Shown here: positions 25,847 through 37,122 of the stretch, piece after piece
Layout of the letters: every line of letters starts with the position of its first letter
Numbering within the stretch: position 1 is the first letter of the stretch
NCBI GenBank assembly: GCA_920105625.2
Contig: OV050030.1
Coordinates: 169,753,315-169,817,314, forward strand
Direction of reading: 5' to 3'
Length of the DNA: 64,000 nucleotides
From: Clusia tigrina
Lineage: Eukaryota > Arthropoda > Insecta > Diptera > Clusiidae
Notes under the pieces: model-generated
The model's input: the letters and a program-made list of their open reading frames with translations, nothing else
What the model was told of the DNA's origin: nothing
The model's database searches: none
Position numbers and translations under genes: made by a program

Positions 25847-26382
25847 ACTCAGACAATTTGTGTCTGAACCTAGCTAGCCGAGACGTTTGGTCTTTCAAAT
25901 TGGCTATGTCTCGCAACGGCTGGTGAACGGCATATCTTAAATGGGCGTCCCTGCAGATATGCCCTTAAATTCTTCGTGCCCTACACTATGGCTAGAAATT
26001 TGTTCTCTATTGTGGAGTATCTTTTCTCAGTATCGCTCAGCGCCCTGCTCGTGTATGCTATTGGTCGGTCATTACCGACTTCCCCTTGTGACAATACTGC
26101 CCCTAATGCTTCATTGCTGGCATCAGTGGTCAACAAAAAAGTTTGCTCAAAGTCGGGGTATGCCAAAATTGGTGGCGAACTAATTATTTCCTTTAGCCTC
26201 TCGAATGCTTGCTGACATCTCTCTGTCCATTCGAACTTTGCCTCTTTTCGTAGCAACTTGTTAATTGGCAACGCAATTCCGGCTACTCCTTCCACGAACT
26301 TTCTATAATAGTTCACTAGTCCTAGGAATGCTTGCACTTCCTTTCTGTTTCTCGGAATCGCTAAATTTTTAACGCATTCCAC
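25810..26382 (-). pseudogene. Gypsy-A RT connection and RNase H, broken (right arm)
   Basis: Mirror of 938-1510, with the same TAG at 25982-25984 in place of Trp after LAIV. Confidence 0.85.
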
Positions 26383-27317
26383 CTTCTGCGGGTCAGGCAG
26401 TGATCCTGAGTCTGAGCAACGATGGCCTGAAAAACCAGCTCTCTTCGCAAAAATTTACACTTCTCCGTGTTCAATTTCAAATTCTGTTCTCTTAATTTCT
26501 GGAGCACCTTGCACAAGGGTTGTGAAAGTTGCTGCAAGTTCTTCCCATTAATTACAATATCATCGCGATACACAAAATAATCTAACCCTTGCAAGCCTGT
26601 TAGCACATGTTTCATTAACCGTTGGAAGGTAGAGTGTGCTTCTGTCAAACCAGACAACATTCTATTAAAATCATAATGCCCTAAACCTGTGCTGAACGCG
26701 GTCTTCTGCTTATTTTGGGTATCCACCAGAACTTGGTGGTAGCCACTCGCTATATCAAGTGTAGAAAAATATATACTGTGTCAATTGATCCAGGAGTTCT
26801 TTCATCGTTTGTATCGAGAACACCTGCTTGATAGTGGCGTCGTTGAAATTTCTGAAATCAACGACCATTCCCCACTTATTCTGACCCTGACCACCCTCTT
26901 CGTTGGTACCAAAATTATTGGTGAGTTCCAAGGCGAGATACTCGGTGAAACAATGTTATCATTTAACATTTCTTCTACTTGCCTGATTACCTCATCTTTG
27001 TGAGCTTGTGGCAATCTGTATTGTTTTCGATTTATTGGTGGTTGAGCCACTCTAGTAGGTATTTCAGGCTCTCCTTCCGGTGTATATATTAACTGGTCTC
27101 CTTCCAGCAAAAATATGTTATGGAATGACGTAAATAAGGCTTCTATTGATGCCTTCTCTTCTGAATTTACGCTTGGGTACACCTTACCCTTGTCAAAGTG
27201 CGTTATGGTCTCTCCCATATATACACCCTCCGCTAGCTGCTGCTTGTCCAAAATAACAGTCTGAATTTTCGTGTTCACACGGAGAGTAATTGCTCTCGTT
27301 GTCCTTACGCCTATCAT
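26361..27317 (-). pseudogene. Gypsy-A RT, broken (right arm)
   Basis: Mirror of 3-959, carrying the same YRDD box and frameshifts. Upstream it runs on into gag, which shows what lay before base 1 in an intact element. It has Glu where the left arm has Gly near 26970. Confidence 0.85.
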
Positions 27318-28621
27318 TTACCCAAACCAAAACGCAATCAAAGATTTTTTCCCGGAGAGACTCTTGTTCCTCCGTATCTTGAACCATAGTTCTTACATTA
27401 CTCAGTACGTGGTATTGAAGAGCCTCTTGCTCCTGCTTCTCATGGGATGTAGTTCTCACGTTACTGATCACACGTACTTCTGGCCTAATTCTTTCTTCCT
27501 TTTTTGGCTTTCCCGTCTTCTGGCCTCGACTGGGCCGCTGGAAGTTTCCCTGGTCTCTTTGTTGCGATTGTTTTTCGTTGCAATCCGCTGCCCGATGTCC
27601 CATTCGTCCACATGAGAAGCACCTCAACCCATGTCTGGTGTTGCTTACCCTCTCTTCGCTCCCTTGGTTCATTCCTTCTGTTGAATTAACTCGGAGACTA
27701 CTGAAGTTACCCCCAGTGTCCCTCATGGGTAGATCCGGGCGCATCGTATCTGGCTGCCTCCTACTCTGATCCCAATTTGTGTCTCCTTGGCATTATCGAT
27801 TTGCCTCATGACCATATGTTTGGCATTCCGAACAGTAGGGCGTGTTTTTGCGTGTAAAGCATTCATTCCTTGTATGACCTGGCTTATGGCAGAATGAGCA
27901 AATAGGTCTTCTTTGTTGAAGTCTTTCGACAGGGTATCCTTGATGCTTTTAATGCGGAAAATTGCCCATAAATCTACCGACTTCTCGTGTATTCCATTGC
28001 TGTACCGCACCTACCTCTGCAGGCGTATTAGTCCAGCAGATTCCACCTTTTGTTTCTCGCTGTTAGATTGCTGCTTCAGCGGAAGAGACCGCTGCTACTA
28101 ATTCTGCCATACTTCTTTGCGTGAGATTAAGAGTATAATTAGCTAAGTCCCTATTTAACAGGCCTGCCTTGAACACAGAAATCATAGCCCTTTCTATTTG
28201 AGCCTTGTATGCAGCAATGCTTCCTGGAAACTGTCAATTGGCTTCCGTCTCAGCAGCGTTCCCCAAAGATGTAAGCCTTCGTACCCAAGCTCTCAGGTTA
28301 TCCCCGGGTTTCTGAGTGGACTCCTGAATTTCCCGTGTGAAATAGTCGTACGACTTTTATTTTAAATATGTTCGATCCAAAAGCGCATATAAATCTGACA
28401 GAGTGCTTACTGAGCTGAGCTAGTAAATCAAACGCATCTGCTGTGGTCTTTTGTCTAATACACTTTATTAAGCGTTCGTCATCTGCTTCCGGAAGACTCT
28501 GTTGTGCTAGCTCACAGCCTTCTTTGAAACGCCTGATCTCGGATCTCAGATCATACAGGTGGACTCCTGAAAGCATGGGCATCAACTTCTCCACCGCATG
28601 AGTAACATCCAGAATGCCCAT
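27193..28621 (-). pseudogene. Gypsy-A gag, broken
   Basis: Gag in at least three frames. The front (28621-28298) holds a capsid-like segment containing EIRRFKEGCELAQQSL and then shifts frame. The middle (28010-27723) is degraded. The rear (27744-27193) has one CCHC knuckle, CFSCGRMGHRAADC, near 27590-27630, followed by a Gln/Lys/Glu-rich stretch leading to protease. It lies outside the inverted repeat except for its last 127 bases, so it is present once here. No start beyond the Met at 28621 can be justified. Confidence 0.8.
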
Positions 28622-30360
28622 TTTACATCTGGTTTTCCTTATCCACTGCTTCCTGAGCCTTCAATGATTCGTTAAGTTTATTTCACAATTGCTTCGAACG
28701 CCAATACATAAAACAATATATATTTCTACAAAAAAATGCACTTCTTCTCAAAAAAATTTTTTTCTTTTATTTATGCTGGTTTCAAATAAAAGTACCAACA
28801 TTATCTGACTTCTCAATCTCATGATTCGATCATGACGAATTGATTAAAAAACATTCCACCGTAAATTCTATTTTTATATATATTTTTCCCTTACTTATTT
28901 TTCATCACAAGTTCCATATCCGCTGTCTACAGGCGTCCATTAAGTCAATACAGTCCTTGACTATCTCACAGATCCACCTTAACTTCCTCACATGAATCCT
29001 CACTTGTTCGCCCATCTTTAATTCCCCCCAAAAGCCCATATAAAATGGATATATGTTCGGCAAAAACCGAAATTGTCTTTACAGACAAAACCGTCATGCT
29101 TCATTCCCGGTAATATAAATTCTTAAAAAAAATTAACTGCTTATAAGCCAATTCAATTCATAAACTCCAAAAGTTTAGAATAAAAATTCAGCATGCCCGT
29201 TTGATCCATTCTGATTAATTCTCTCTAATCATTTCTAGTAACTTCTCCTCTGCTTTTCTGCACCAAATAAAAATTTAAATTTGAAAAATATGCAAAATAT
29301 TAGTTGAGCATTTTCGCGCCAATTGTAGATTCGATACCACACAAATTTTGATGCAAAACCCATCTTGTATGCACCACTTATATTTTATCGAATACCCTAA
29401 GTTTAGATGTGTGTTTAAAAAGTGTATTAAAACAAAATGAGTATATAAAATGTCCCTAACGACAAATAAACACAAATCCCCCACAAAAAAAATTCTCACA
29501 GCTAAGACGACATACATAGACCGATCATACTGACGGTTTATGGCTGCCCATTCAAAGCTGCATAGAACAGCCTATTTGGTGTCATCTCGTCTGTTGCAGG
29601 ATGCTGTGCTTTTTTCAGGGTTCCTTGTCCTGGGTTTTCCCCAGATATAATGCCCCTCGTCAACTTGATTGCGGAACTGCGACACCCTAAATAATCAAAG
29701 CACCCTAAAAGCATGTGCGTGAATACAACTTAAATGTTAACTACACTAAATGTGTAGGAGTTGGTTCTGTGATTCAACTCCTCGCAGGTAACTGGATTCT
29801 GACTCACAATAAACTGGCGTGCAAGTGTGCGAAGCTGCTTCGCTCGACCACCTTCTACGAGAGTTCTAGGAAATGGAACAGCCTCCGCAAGATCGCAAGC
29901 TCTCCCAGAGTGAACAAGACTGTCTTAATCTGTACTCCCAGACTACTCGTCGGAATGCTATGAGGCGATACAAAGTCTCTCATCAGCATTTCCATACACG
30001 TGCGGTCTAAAGTTTTAATTTGCCCTAAGTATGCACAAACGCTGGTGCCTTGCACATAATTGCAGACACCACAAATATATTTAATTCTGTAGCATAAGCA
30101 AAATTATAATGTAAATTCAATCAATTAATAAATAAAAATTGAGATATAGTTTTGAAGTCAATCATTCAACAGTGTTTTCTTTGTCGCCACTTTCAACCAC
30201 AAGGTTAATTCAAAATTAATACTTGAATATCCACAACACTCTTTCGGTACTGTACCCAAATATATATCACACTTCAGTATTGCACTTGAAGTCATCATCA
30301 CGATCCTTCGGTATGGCACCCAAGGAATCGGCAACCGATTAGTAAACCAACTAATCGGTA
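28622..30360. other. Unrecognised AT-rich region upstream of Gypsy-A gag
   Basis: The 5' LTR and leader of Gypsy-A should be here, but I find no primer binding site, no LTR ends and no match to 24073-24607. CTTCGGTA-x-x-G-x-ACCCAA-type phrases recur near 30240 and 30308, hinting at degenerate internal repetition. A short ORF at 29715-29963 resembles nothing I know. Nothing can be named. Confidence 0.4.
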
Positions 30361-30800
<440 letters not shown>

Positions 30801-31204
30801 TGTTGGGGACATGTTCGTCGGGAGCGTCCCCTTGCTGCCTGTCCTAGGCGCGAAATAAGGGTCCTCCATTATTAAACTTCAAAAAAATATAGCTCTTCCA
30901 CTGCTATCACAATAATTCACAACAAGTTTATTTGATTGCCGAAATGATAATGATAAAGTTTATTCAATAATTAAAAAAGTAAATTATACAAAATAGGTAT
31001 ATGCTTAATTAACAATAAAATAAATGTCTTATTCTACGAATTACAGTTTATTAAATCTTATTCTACTCTACTCAGCTGTCTGGTGTTCCACTTATCGTCA
31101 GCATTGGCTTATGGTTGTTGTTGTATTTGAGTGCAATGCTCTTGTTGGGTTCTGACTTGCACTGGTTTTATTTGCAGAGTGCATTGGCCTTGTTGTTGTT
31201 GCAC
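30801..31204 (-). other. Putative 3' UTR/LTR of the env-bearing element
   Basis: On the minus strand this follows the env stop. It contains a CAACAACAA-rich stretch, then AT-rich DNA with AATAAA-like signals, and a possible end near 30803 (GACATGTCC-like bases followed by CAACA) bordering the TACATA repeats. No second LTR copy is in the window, so the boundary is a guess. Confidence 0.4.
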
Positions 31205-32336
31205 TCAACTATTCGTCTCTGCTGCCATTCTTGGTGGTTTGGGTGGTGGTTGTGTCGTTGCTAATGTAGGTGGGGACGTAACTCCTCCCCCCCTAGTGAA
31301 GAGCGAGGGCCACAGTGAACTAATTGTGGTCGGAGCGATACTCGGCTCGCGGCGGAAAGTGATTTCGTCGTTGATTATGTTAATTATCTTCTTTTTCGGC
31401 AATAATGCGAGTATGATGCTGATTGCAATGATGATTAGTAGAATGGCGAAGGTACTATATGTTTGCGTGGTTTTTGTTTCGTTCTGCCTGAGATCCATGT
31501 CCTGTTGTAAGTAGATATGTTCGTCTTTTAGCTTCTGTAGTGTTAGCATCTTGTTTGTGGATTCGGCTTCGATTTTGACTGTTGAAAGGGGAATGGTGGA
31601 CGGCATTTCGTTGAATACGAGTGGGTCATCTTTGTATGTGATTCCATTGATTTCAACTTGGCAGTTGTTGTGGTATATTGTGGCTGTACCTGCAACTATG
31701 TGGGTGGTGTTACTGCAACTAGATTTGATTAATATTGGTGGAGCGTTAAAAATGACAATATAGTTATTTCCCGGTTGAAATATCGCTTCTATTTTTCCAA
31801 CATCATTGAGGTGGCATTTTGCAGGTAGGTTCCGCATTAATCTACCGATGCATGTGGAATTTTGCGCTGCTTCTTCGTGTGCTGGTTTGTTACAGATGAA
31901 TATGCTTTCTTCTATTGGGCATGGCTTATCGAAATATTGAATGTATTGCTCATTATATGATACATAACGTTTTGTTATGATTTCTTTTGTGCCATTGATT
32001 GGGAGGGGTATGATGTGGTAAAATGTGTAATTGTGTGAGTGTATTATGGGTATTTTAATGTTGAATATTATATTTGTATTGTTGTAGTAGGCTTGCAGAT
32101 CTAAAAGTTCATAAATGTGTTCTTCGGATTAAATTTCTATTGATTGGCTTTCTAAAAGTTCACGGATTATTCCCAATTCTTTTGGGCTCAAAATTTGTTT
32201 AGGGATTATATTAGTTTAGCCAGTATTATGGCTTCGGAAATGTCAGTTAGATGGCTAGCAAGAAGTTCAATGTTATAATTAATCTGATTAAGGTATTGGG
32301 ATTCTATCAGTAATTCTTTGTCTACTTTAATATTGT
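31205..32336 (-). pseudogene. Env 3' half with membrane anchor (separated from its 5' half)
   Basis: The C-terminal half of an errantivirus-like Env. From 31837 to 31205 it is open and shows paired cysteines, an extracellular stalk and a hydrophobic membrane segment (YSTFAILLIIIAISIILALL) followed by a basic, proline-rich tail. From 32336 to 31838 the frame contains stops (near 32207 and 32134) and a frameshift. It begins directly after the Loa-1b 3' tail at the CTACTGCAA site where the env 5' half ends in the arms. It is therefore probably the missing half of Gypsy-C env, or of a sister copy. Confidence 0.78.
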
Positions 32337-32345
32337 TTGCAGTAG
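32337..32345. repeat. Loa 3' target-site duplication candidate
   Basis: The minus strand reads CTACTGCAA. It directly follows the CCTA-repeat tail of Loa-1b and is identical to 17936-17944 and to the minus strand of 9396-9404. Confidence 0.65.
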
Positions 32346-32449
32346 GTAGGTAGGTAGGTAGGAGTGGCAGCCTTTGTCGCAAAAAAGCACACTTAAGCAC
32401 ATAGAATGGCTCGTTGTGGTACCACACTGAGACGACGCGACTCCCCCTT
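32346..32449 (-). other. Loa-1b 3' UTR ending in (CCTA)n tail
   Basis: On the minus strand a short 3' UTR follows the RNase H stop and ends in about five CCTA units. Simple tandem tails are common at the 3' ends of Loa and I type elements, in place of poly(A). Confidence 0.75.
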
Positions 32450-33307
32450 CTAGAATTTTGGGAACCACAGTGATTCCGAAATGAACCTGGCTATGTCCTT
32501 GATGTTGATGGAAGATAGTTCGGTTAAGGAAGCGAAAAAAGGTGAGCCTATGGATTTTAATCTACGCCTGGCCAGAGCTGGGCACTGACACATGAGATGA
32601 AGTACTGTTTCTTCCTCCTCCTCAGAGCCACAGCTGCGACACAAATCATTATGGGGCAGTGCTAATCTTTCAGCATGTTTCCCGATGAGACAGTGTCCCG
32701 TGAGCACATTTATTATAGTGCCGATGAATTTCCTGCTAATATTGAGTAGCTGACTAGTACGCCTAATATCGATAGTGCTCCAGGTTTGTCTGGCAACACT
32801 ACAGGTATGTTCATTTACCCAGGCTTTTTTAGCTGCCTCAAGGTAGTCATGTTTTATGGCCCATTTGACCGTGGGCAGTGGCACATCTACATCAAAGGAG
32901 GGGGAGATGTCAGGGAGCAGCGTACCTATTTTGGCCAATTCATCGGCCTCGCAGTTTCCTAGAATGTCGCTATGTCCAGGCACCCAGCATATGTGAACTT
33001 GTGAGTTACCTGAGACGACGTTCAGGGAGGAGCGGCAATCGAGTACAAGCTTAGAGGTAGTGAATACACCAGCCAGTGACTTGATTGCCGCCTGACTGTC
33101 CGTGAATATCACATCGCATACTTCATTGCGAATAAGCCACTTGGACGCTTGGAATATTGCCATTACTTCCGCCTGAAAGACGCTGCAATGGTGAGGGAGA
33201 CGATAGGAGAGCTTGATGCCAAGTTTTCTGGAGAAGATGCCGCAACCGACCTTATTCTCCAGTTTGGAGCCATTCGTATATATGTCAATGGAACTGCCAG
33301 TGACCAC
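32450..33307 (-). pseudogene. Loa-1b RNase H and C-terminal zinc-finger domain
   Basis: C-terminal part of Loa ORF2. RNase H signatures run in order: IYTNGSK, FQAEVMAI, FTDSQAAIKSL, WVPGHSDILGN and ADELAK. The first catalytic residue is Asn where Asp is usual. The tail has CRSCGSEEEEETVLHLMCQC, the cysteine/histidine cluster typical of these elements. The frame is open for 285 codons. Its presence puts the element in the RNase H-bearing Loa/I group rather than Jockey. Confidence 0.85.
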
Positions 33308-35034
33308 TAAATTGTTGGACCATTCCTCTCTACTAGGAATGTGTCGGACCCGTGGTTTAGATTAGGTGTTGAGCACGTATAGTCAACGTCCGTCAGTACG
33401 GGCGTGTCCTGCATCAGATTATTGGCGTGGCCCAGGTTCAGCCTAGTCCAGCGCGATATGGCATTGAGTCTGGTTGACGAGCATTTTGCTTGTTGCCTGA
33501 CCAGAAGCCTAGTGGGCAACCAATGTAGGAATGCAAATAGAGCTTTTGTAGAGGTGGTACGCAGAGCCCCTGTTATCAGAACCGCTGCTGTTCTTCTAAC
33601 CTTTTCAAGATGTTTTTGGTTAACCGCCTTGTCAGTTGCGGGCCACCAGAAGACAGCGCCGTAGAGAAAGTACGGCTCAACCACCGCCGCATAGAGCCAG
33701 GACATGGTTTATGGTTGTACGCCCCATGCTGTTCCCATGGATCTCTTGCAACAGTACAGAGCACACGTGGCTTTCCGTACCCTCTCCGCCAAATTTGCTT
33801 TCCAATGGAGCTTAGGGTCCAGGATCAGACCTAGATACTTGACGCTATTGCTTAGGCTAAGCGTATTCCCATTAAGTTTGGGTAGGTCAAATCTTGGTAT
33901 TTTGTGCTTCCTGGTGAAGAGCATGACCTCAGTTTTGGAAGGGTTGACATCTAGGCCAACTTCAAGACACCATTGGGACAAAATGCTAAGCGTGCAGCGT
34001 AGCTTTTCTTATAGTGTTGACAGATATTTACCGGAAACGGAGATAGCAATGTTGTCCGCATAAGCTATAGTGTTGCAGCCGGTCTGATCTAATCTCCTAA
34101 GTAGTGTGCTCACCGTGAGATTCCATATGAGGGGTGAGAGCACACCGCCTTGTGGAGTACCTCTCTTGACAGTTCTTTTAGCATGTACGTTTCCTATTGA
34201 GGAGCTAATGACGCGTGTTTTCAATAGCTGTTCGATGAACCTAACCAAGCTGGGGTCCAGGTTCAGGTTTACTAAGGATTTAGTAATGGCGGAGGGACAA
34301 ATATTGTTGAATGCCCCTTCTATATCCAGAAATACTGCAAGAGTATATTCTTTGTGGGCAAGAGATTTCTCTACTTGCTCAATGAGCACGTGAAGCGCTG
34401 TTTCCACAGACTTGCGTTTAGTATAGGCATGTTGTGATTTGGAAAGGCACGTGGAATTAATAGAGCTCCTGATTTGTATATCAAGGACCCTTTCCAGTGT
34501 TTTCAAAAGAGAGGAGGACAAATTAATTGGTCTATAGTCCTTAGGCTTGGTGGGGGTCGACTTTCCCGCTTTAGGGATGAAAACTACTCGAGCTTCTCTC
34601 CAGCTTTTGGGAATGTACGACCATCTTAGGCATGCATTATAAATATGCAGTAGCCAAGGCGCAACCGCACTTGCCGTGTGCTGAATATCCGCGGGAATGA
34701 TGCCATCAGGCCCGGGAGATTTAAAAGGCTTAAAGCTGTTGATGGCCCACTGAATGTGCGTGTTGGTCATTTGGAATTGGGTTGAGTGACTTAAGTAGTG
34801 GTTGGTGTTAAGAGACCTGCAATCCACAAAGATTTCATTCCCCGGGAAGTGTGTTTCTATTAGGGCGTCTAGAGTGTCGGTTTCAGAGTCAGTCCAGGTA
34901 GCGTCCGATCTCTGAATACATTCCAGAGCCCGAGGGGTGGTATTGAGAATCCTCCGGAGTCTACTTGTCTCGGACGAGCTTTCTATGTTGCCACAGAAGT
35001 CTCGCCAAGACGCTCGTTTGGAACTCCTAACCAT
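33307..35034 (-). pseudogene. Loa-1b reverse transcriptase
   Basis: RT in three frames. The main part (35034-34009) has KSPGPDGIIP, KDYRPINLSS, FLDIEGAFNNI (motif A, intact), GTPQGGVLSPL and the catalytic box as YADN in place of YADD. Frameshifts near 34009 and 33705 separate the thumb segments, which include VKYLGLILDPKLHW. The part shared with the arm copies is nearly identical (differences such as Asn for Ser and Arg for Gly), and it extends beyond the point where they are truncated. Confidence 0.87.
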
Positions 35035-35690
35035 ATAGTTGAGTTCCCTTTGTTTGTCTTTGAAAGGGAGTCAGTCATTTGTAGCTTTGGCTCTGTTGAA
35101 GAGCTTGCGGCATTCTTTTCGTAGCACAGCAATTTCCGAATTCCACCAAGGGGGTTTTGGTTTTCCTCTTGGATTCGGGAAGTTGCAGGCTAATGGCAGC
35201 AGAGTTAAAAGTCATTTGTAGCTTTGGCTCTGTTGAAGAGCTTGCGGCATTCTTTTCGTAGCACGGCAATTTCCGAATTCCACCAAGGGGGTTTTGGTTT
35301 TCCTCTTGGCTTCGGGAAGTTGCAGGCTAATGGCAGCAGAGTTAAATAGTGCTGTAATGGTTTCAACCGCTCGATCTATATCGAGGTGATTGCTGATAAT
35401 GGGAGGAGTCGACTGCAGGCCCGACTCCATAATGGTCTGGAATTTAGTCCAGTCAGTTCTTTTCCTGTTAGTGTGCATTTTGCGCTCTGGTGTATCTAAC
35501 GTATCTGAGATCGCAATTCTAAAACAGATGTAACAGTGGTCCGAGAAGGAGCATTCCTGCAAAACGCGCCAGCTCGAAATAAGGTGAGACGAGTGATTAT
35601 TGCCAAGGGTGAGATCGAGAACCTCCCTCCTATTTGAGGTAATGAAGGTTGGCTCTCTCTCCCTGTGAGCAATGACTAGATCGTTCACTG
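35035..35690 (-). pseudogene. Loa-1b endonuclease C-terminal part, 5'-truncated
   Basis: The remnant contains REREPTFITSNRRE, FSDHCYICF and the linker to RT, equivalent to the last half of the endonuclease. The element stops at 35690, where unrelated Gypsy-D DNA begins. The TGA that ends the endonuclease in Loa-1 is also present here (near 35072-35074). ORF1 and the first half of the endonuclease are missing. A 137-base duplication disrupts the linker. Confidence 0.82.
35073..35346. repeat. 137-bp tandem duplication inside Loa-1b
   Basis: Bases 35073-35209 repeat as 35210-35346 with a few changes, each unit starting AGTCATTTG and ending GAGTTAAA. The arm copies have the unit once. Confidence 0.9.
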
Positions 35691-35732
35691 CGTAGGGATG
35701 CCGCCACGCAACGCATGTTACATTCGGCCATC

Positions 35733-36795
35733 CTATTCATTATCTGTCCCAGATGGCTTTTCTAAAAAATCGTTATCATCGCTTTCGTCGATACAACACC
35801 AAAGCTTAATGTTATCAGCAATAGTTGATGTCTGAATTGGGCGGGTAAAATCTTCTGCTTTTTTAAAGTCATACCTATTGTTCCGCTTTATCTTGACTAT
35901 CTCGTAAGGACCAATGTACTTTCTTGCCAGCTTTTGTCCCGTTCTTGTTGTTTTTTGTAGTTATCTTGCGCCTTCTGGATAGTTTCTTGTCTTTGTTTGT
36001 TGCGCTCTTCCTGCAGACCCAACACCAACTCTTCTTGTAAGATTTTCATCAGCTCGAATCGGCCTTACTAAGCATTTTCACTCCAAACATTATTTCGAAT
36101 GGACTAAATTTGGTGGAAGAATGAACGTGTGCATTTATAGCCCTCTGCGCCTGATGTGTGTACTTATATAATTTCGACGGTTCTGCCGCAGACATCTTTG
36201 ACAAAACTGAAAGTATGACCTTGTTTGTTCTTTCGATTTGCCCGTTGCCCCTACGTACTCCTGCTGTTGTTACTACATGTTCGATTATATGGTTGGAACA
36301 AAATTCTTTAAATAATTTTGACGTAAAAGCCGTGCCTTTGTCTCTGATTATGCGCAATGGATTGCCAAATATAGCGACACAAGACTCCATATGTTTGACA
36401 GCCTCCTGCGCATCTGTTGACTTAGTGGGGTATATCCATGTATACTTCGAAAACCCGCATAGTCTTCTGCATGCCCATGTGACCAAAACTATGGGCCTTT
36501 GCAATTATCTCTTTCTCAATTGATTATGGCACCACCCATAAATCCCTTCGATTTGCTGCGATCACCTGTTTCTTCATTTTGTAATCACTATATTGATGTT
36601 GCCTTAAAATTTCCGCAACAGCAGTTAAATGCTCATCTTTGTGCTGTGTTCGACGGTTCTGTGCGTATACCTCTAACGATACAGTCATAGCAGGAAAGCG
36701 ACTGAGACTATCGACGTGCTTCATCCTGTTACTGGCACGATGCTCTATTTTATAGTTGAAATCCTGAAGGTATATTACCCATTGCATACCCTCGC
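35733..36795 (-). pseudogene. Gypsy-D RNase H end and integrase fragment
   Basis: A fourth Gypsy-superfamily element. From 36795 to 36524 comes the RNase H end (VIYLQDFNYKIEHRASNRMKHVDSLSRFP) and the zinc-binding start. Integrase core follows at 36504-36049: YTWIYPTKSTDAQEAVKH, IIRDKGTAFTSKLFKEFC with the second Asp, and GNGQIERTNKVIL with Glu. The tail, in another frame, contains LARKYIGPYEIVKIKRNNRY and ends near 35733. It is bounded by Loa-1b on one side and L2 on the other, so both ends are truncated by rearrangement or insertion. Confidence 0.82.
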
Positions 36796-37122
36796 GTGGC
36801 AGAGAAAGCCAGCGATAGCTCAAAAGAACCAACAACGCCGACACTCAGGAGCAGTGCTGAAGGGCATGCTGGGGACACAAGGTCCAACGCAGTGGAGGCC
36901 GACAAACCATCGACTAGCAAAGCCGCGCTAGAACGACAAAAACCAATCGCACGCGCAACAACAACCACAAGAAAACGCGATCCCGCAGTATGGCATGCGC
37001 CGAAAGCGACTCAGCACCAAAAACCAAAAGCCAAGAATACTGGGGGTCAAAGGGACCACAAAAATAAGGGTCCTAGGGGCGCGAGGCTCCAGAAACTCGC
37101 TGCGGAAAGCCGCCGCGAATGA
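36796..37122 (+). pseudogene. L2 ORF1 fragment (gag-like)
   Basis: An open frame of 108 codons starting at GTG, directly at the junction with Gypsy-D. It is rich in Lys, Arg, Thr, Ser and Ala without any recognisable fold. Its position just before ORF2 and its basic character suggest the remnant of a non-LTR ORF1, truncated at its 5' end. Its TGA overlaps the ORF2 start as ATGA at 37119-37122. Confidence 0.55.

Noticed and set aside
29715..29963. 82-codon open frame on the plus strand with an overlapping minus-strand frame
   Set aside because: No recognisable domain, no element context and a length expected by chance.
28622..30360. 5' LTR of Gypsy-A
   Set aside because: No match to the 3' flank after Gypsy-A pol, no primer binding site, and no paired LTR ends seen.
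36796..37122. A host nuclear protein rich in Lys and Ser
   Set aside because: It ends in an ATGA overlap with the L2 endonuclease start and begins at an element junction, so a truncated ORF1 is the simpler reading.
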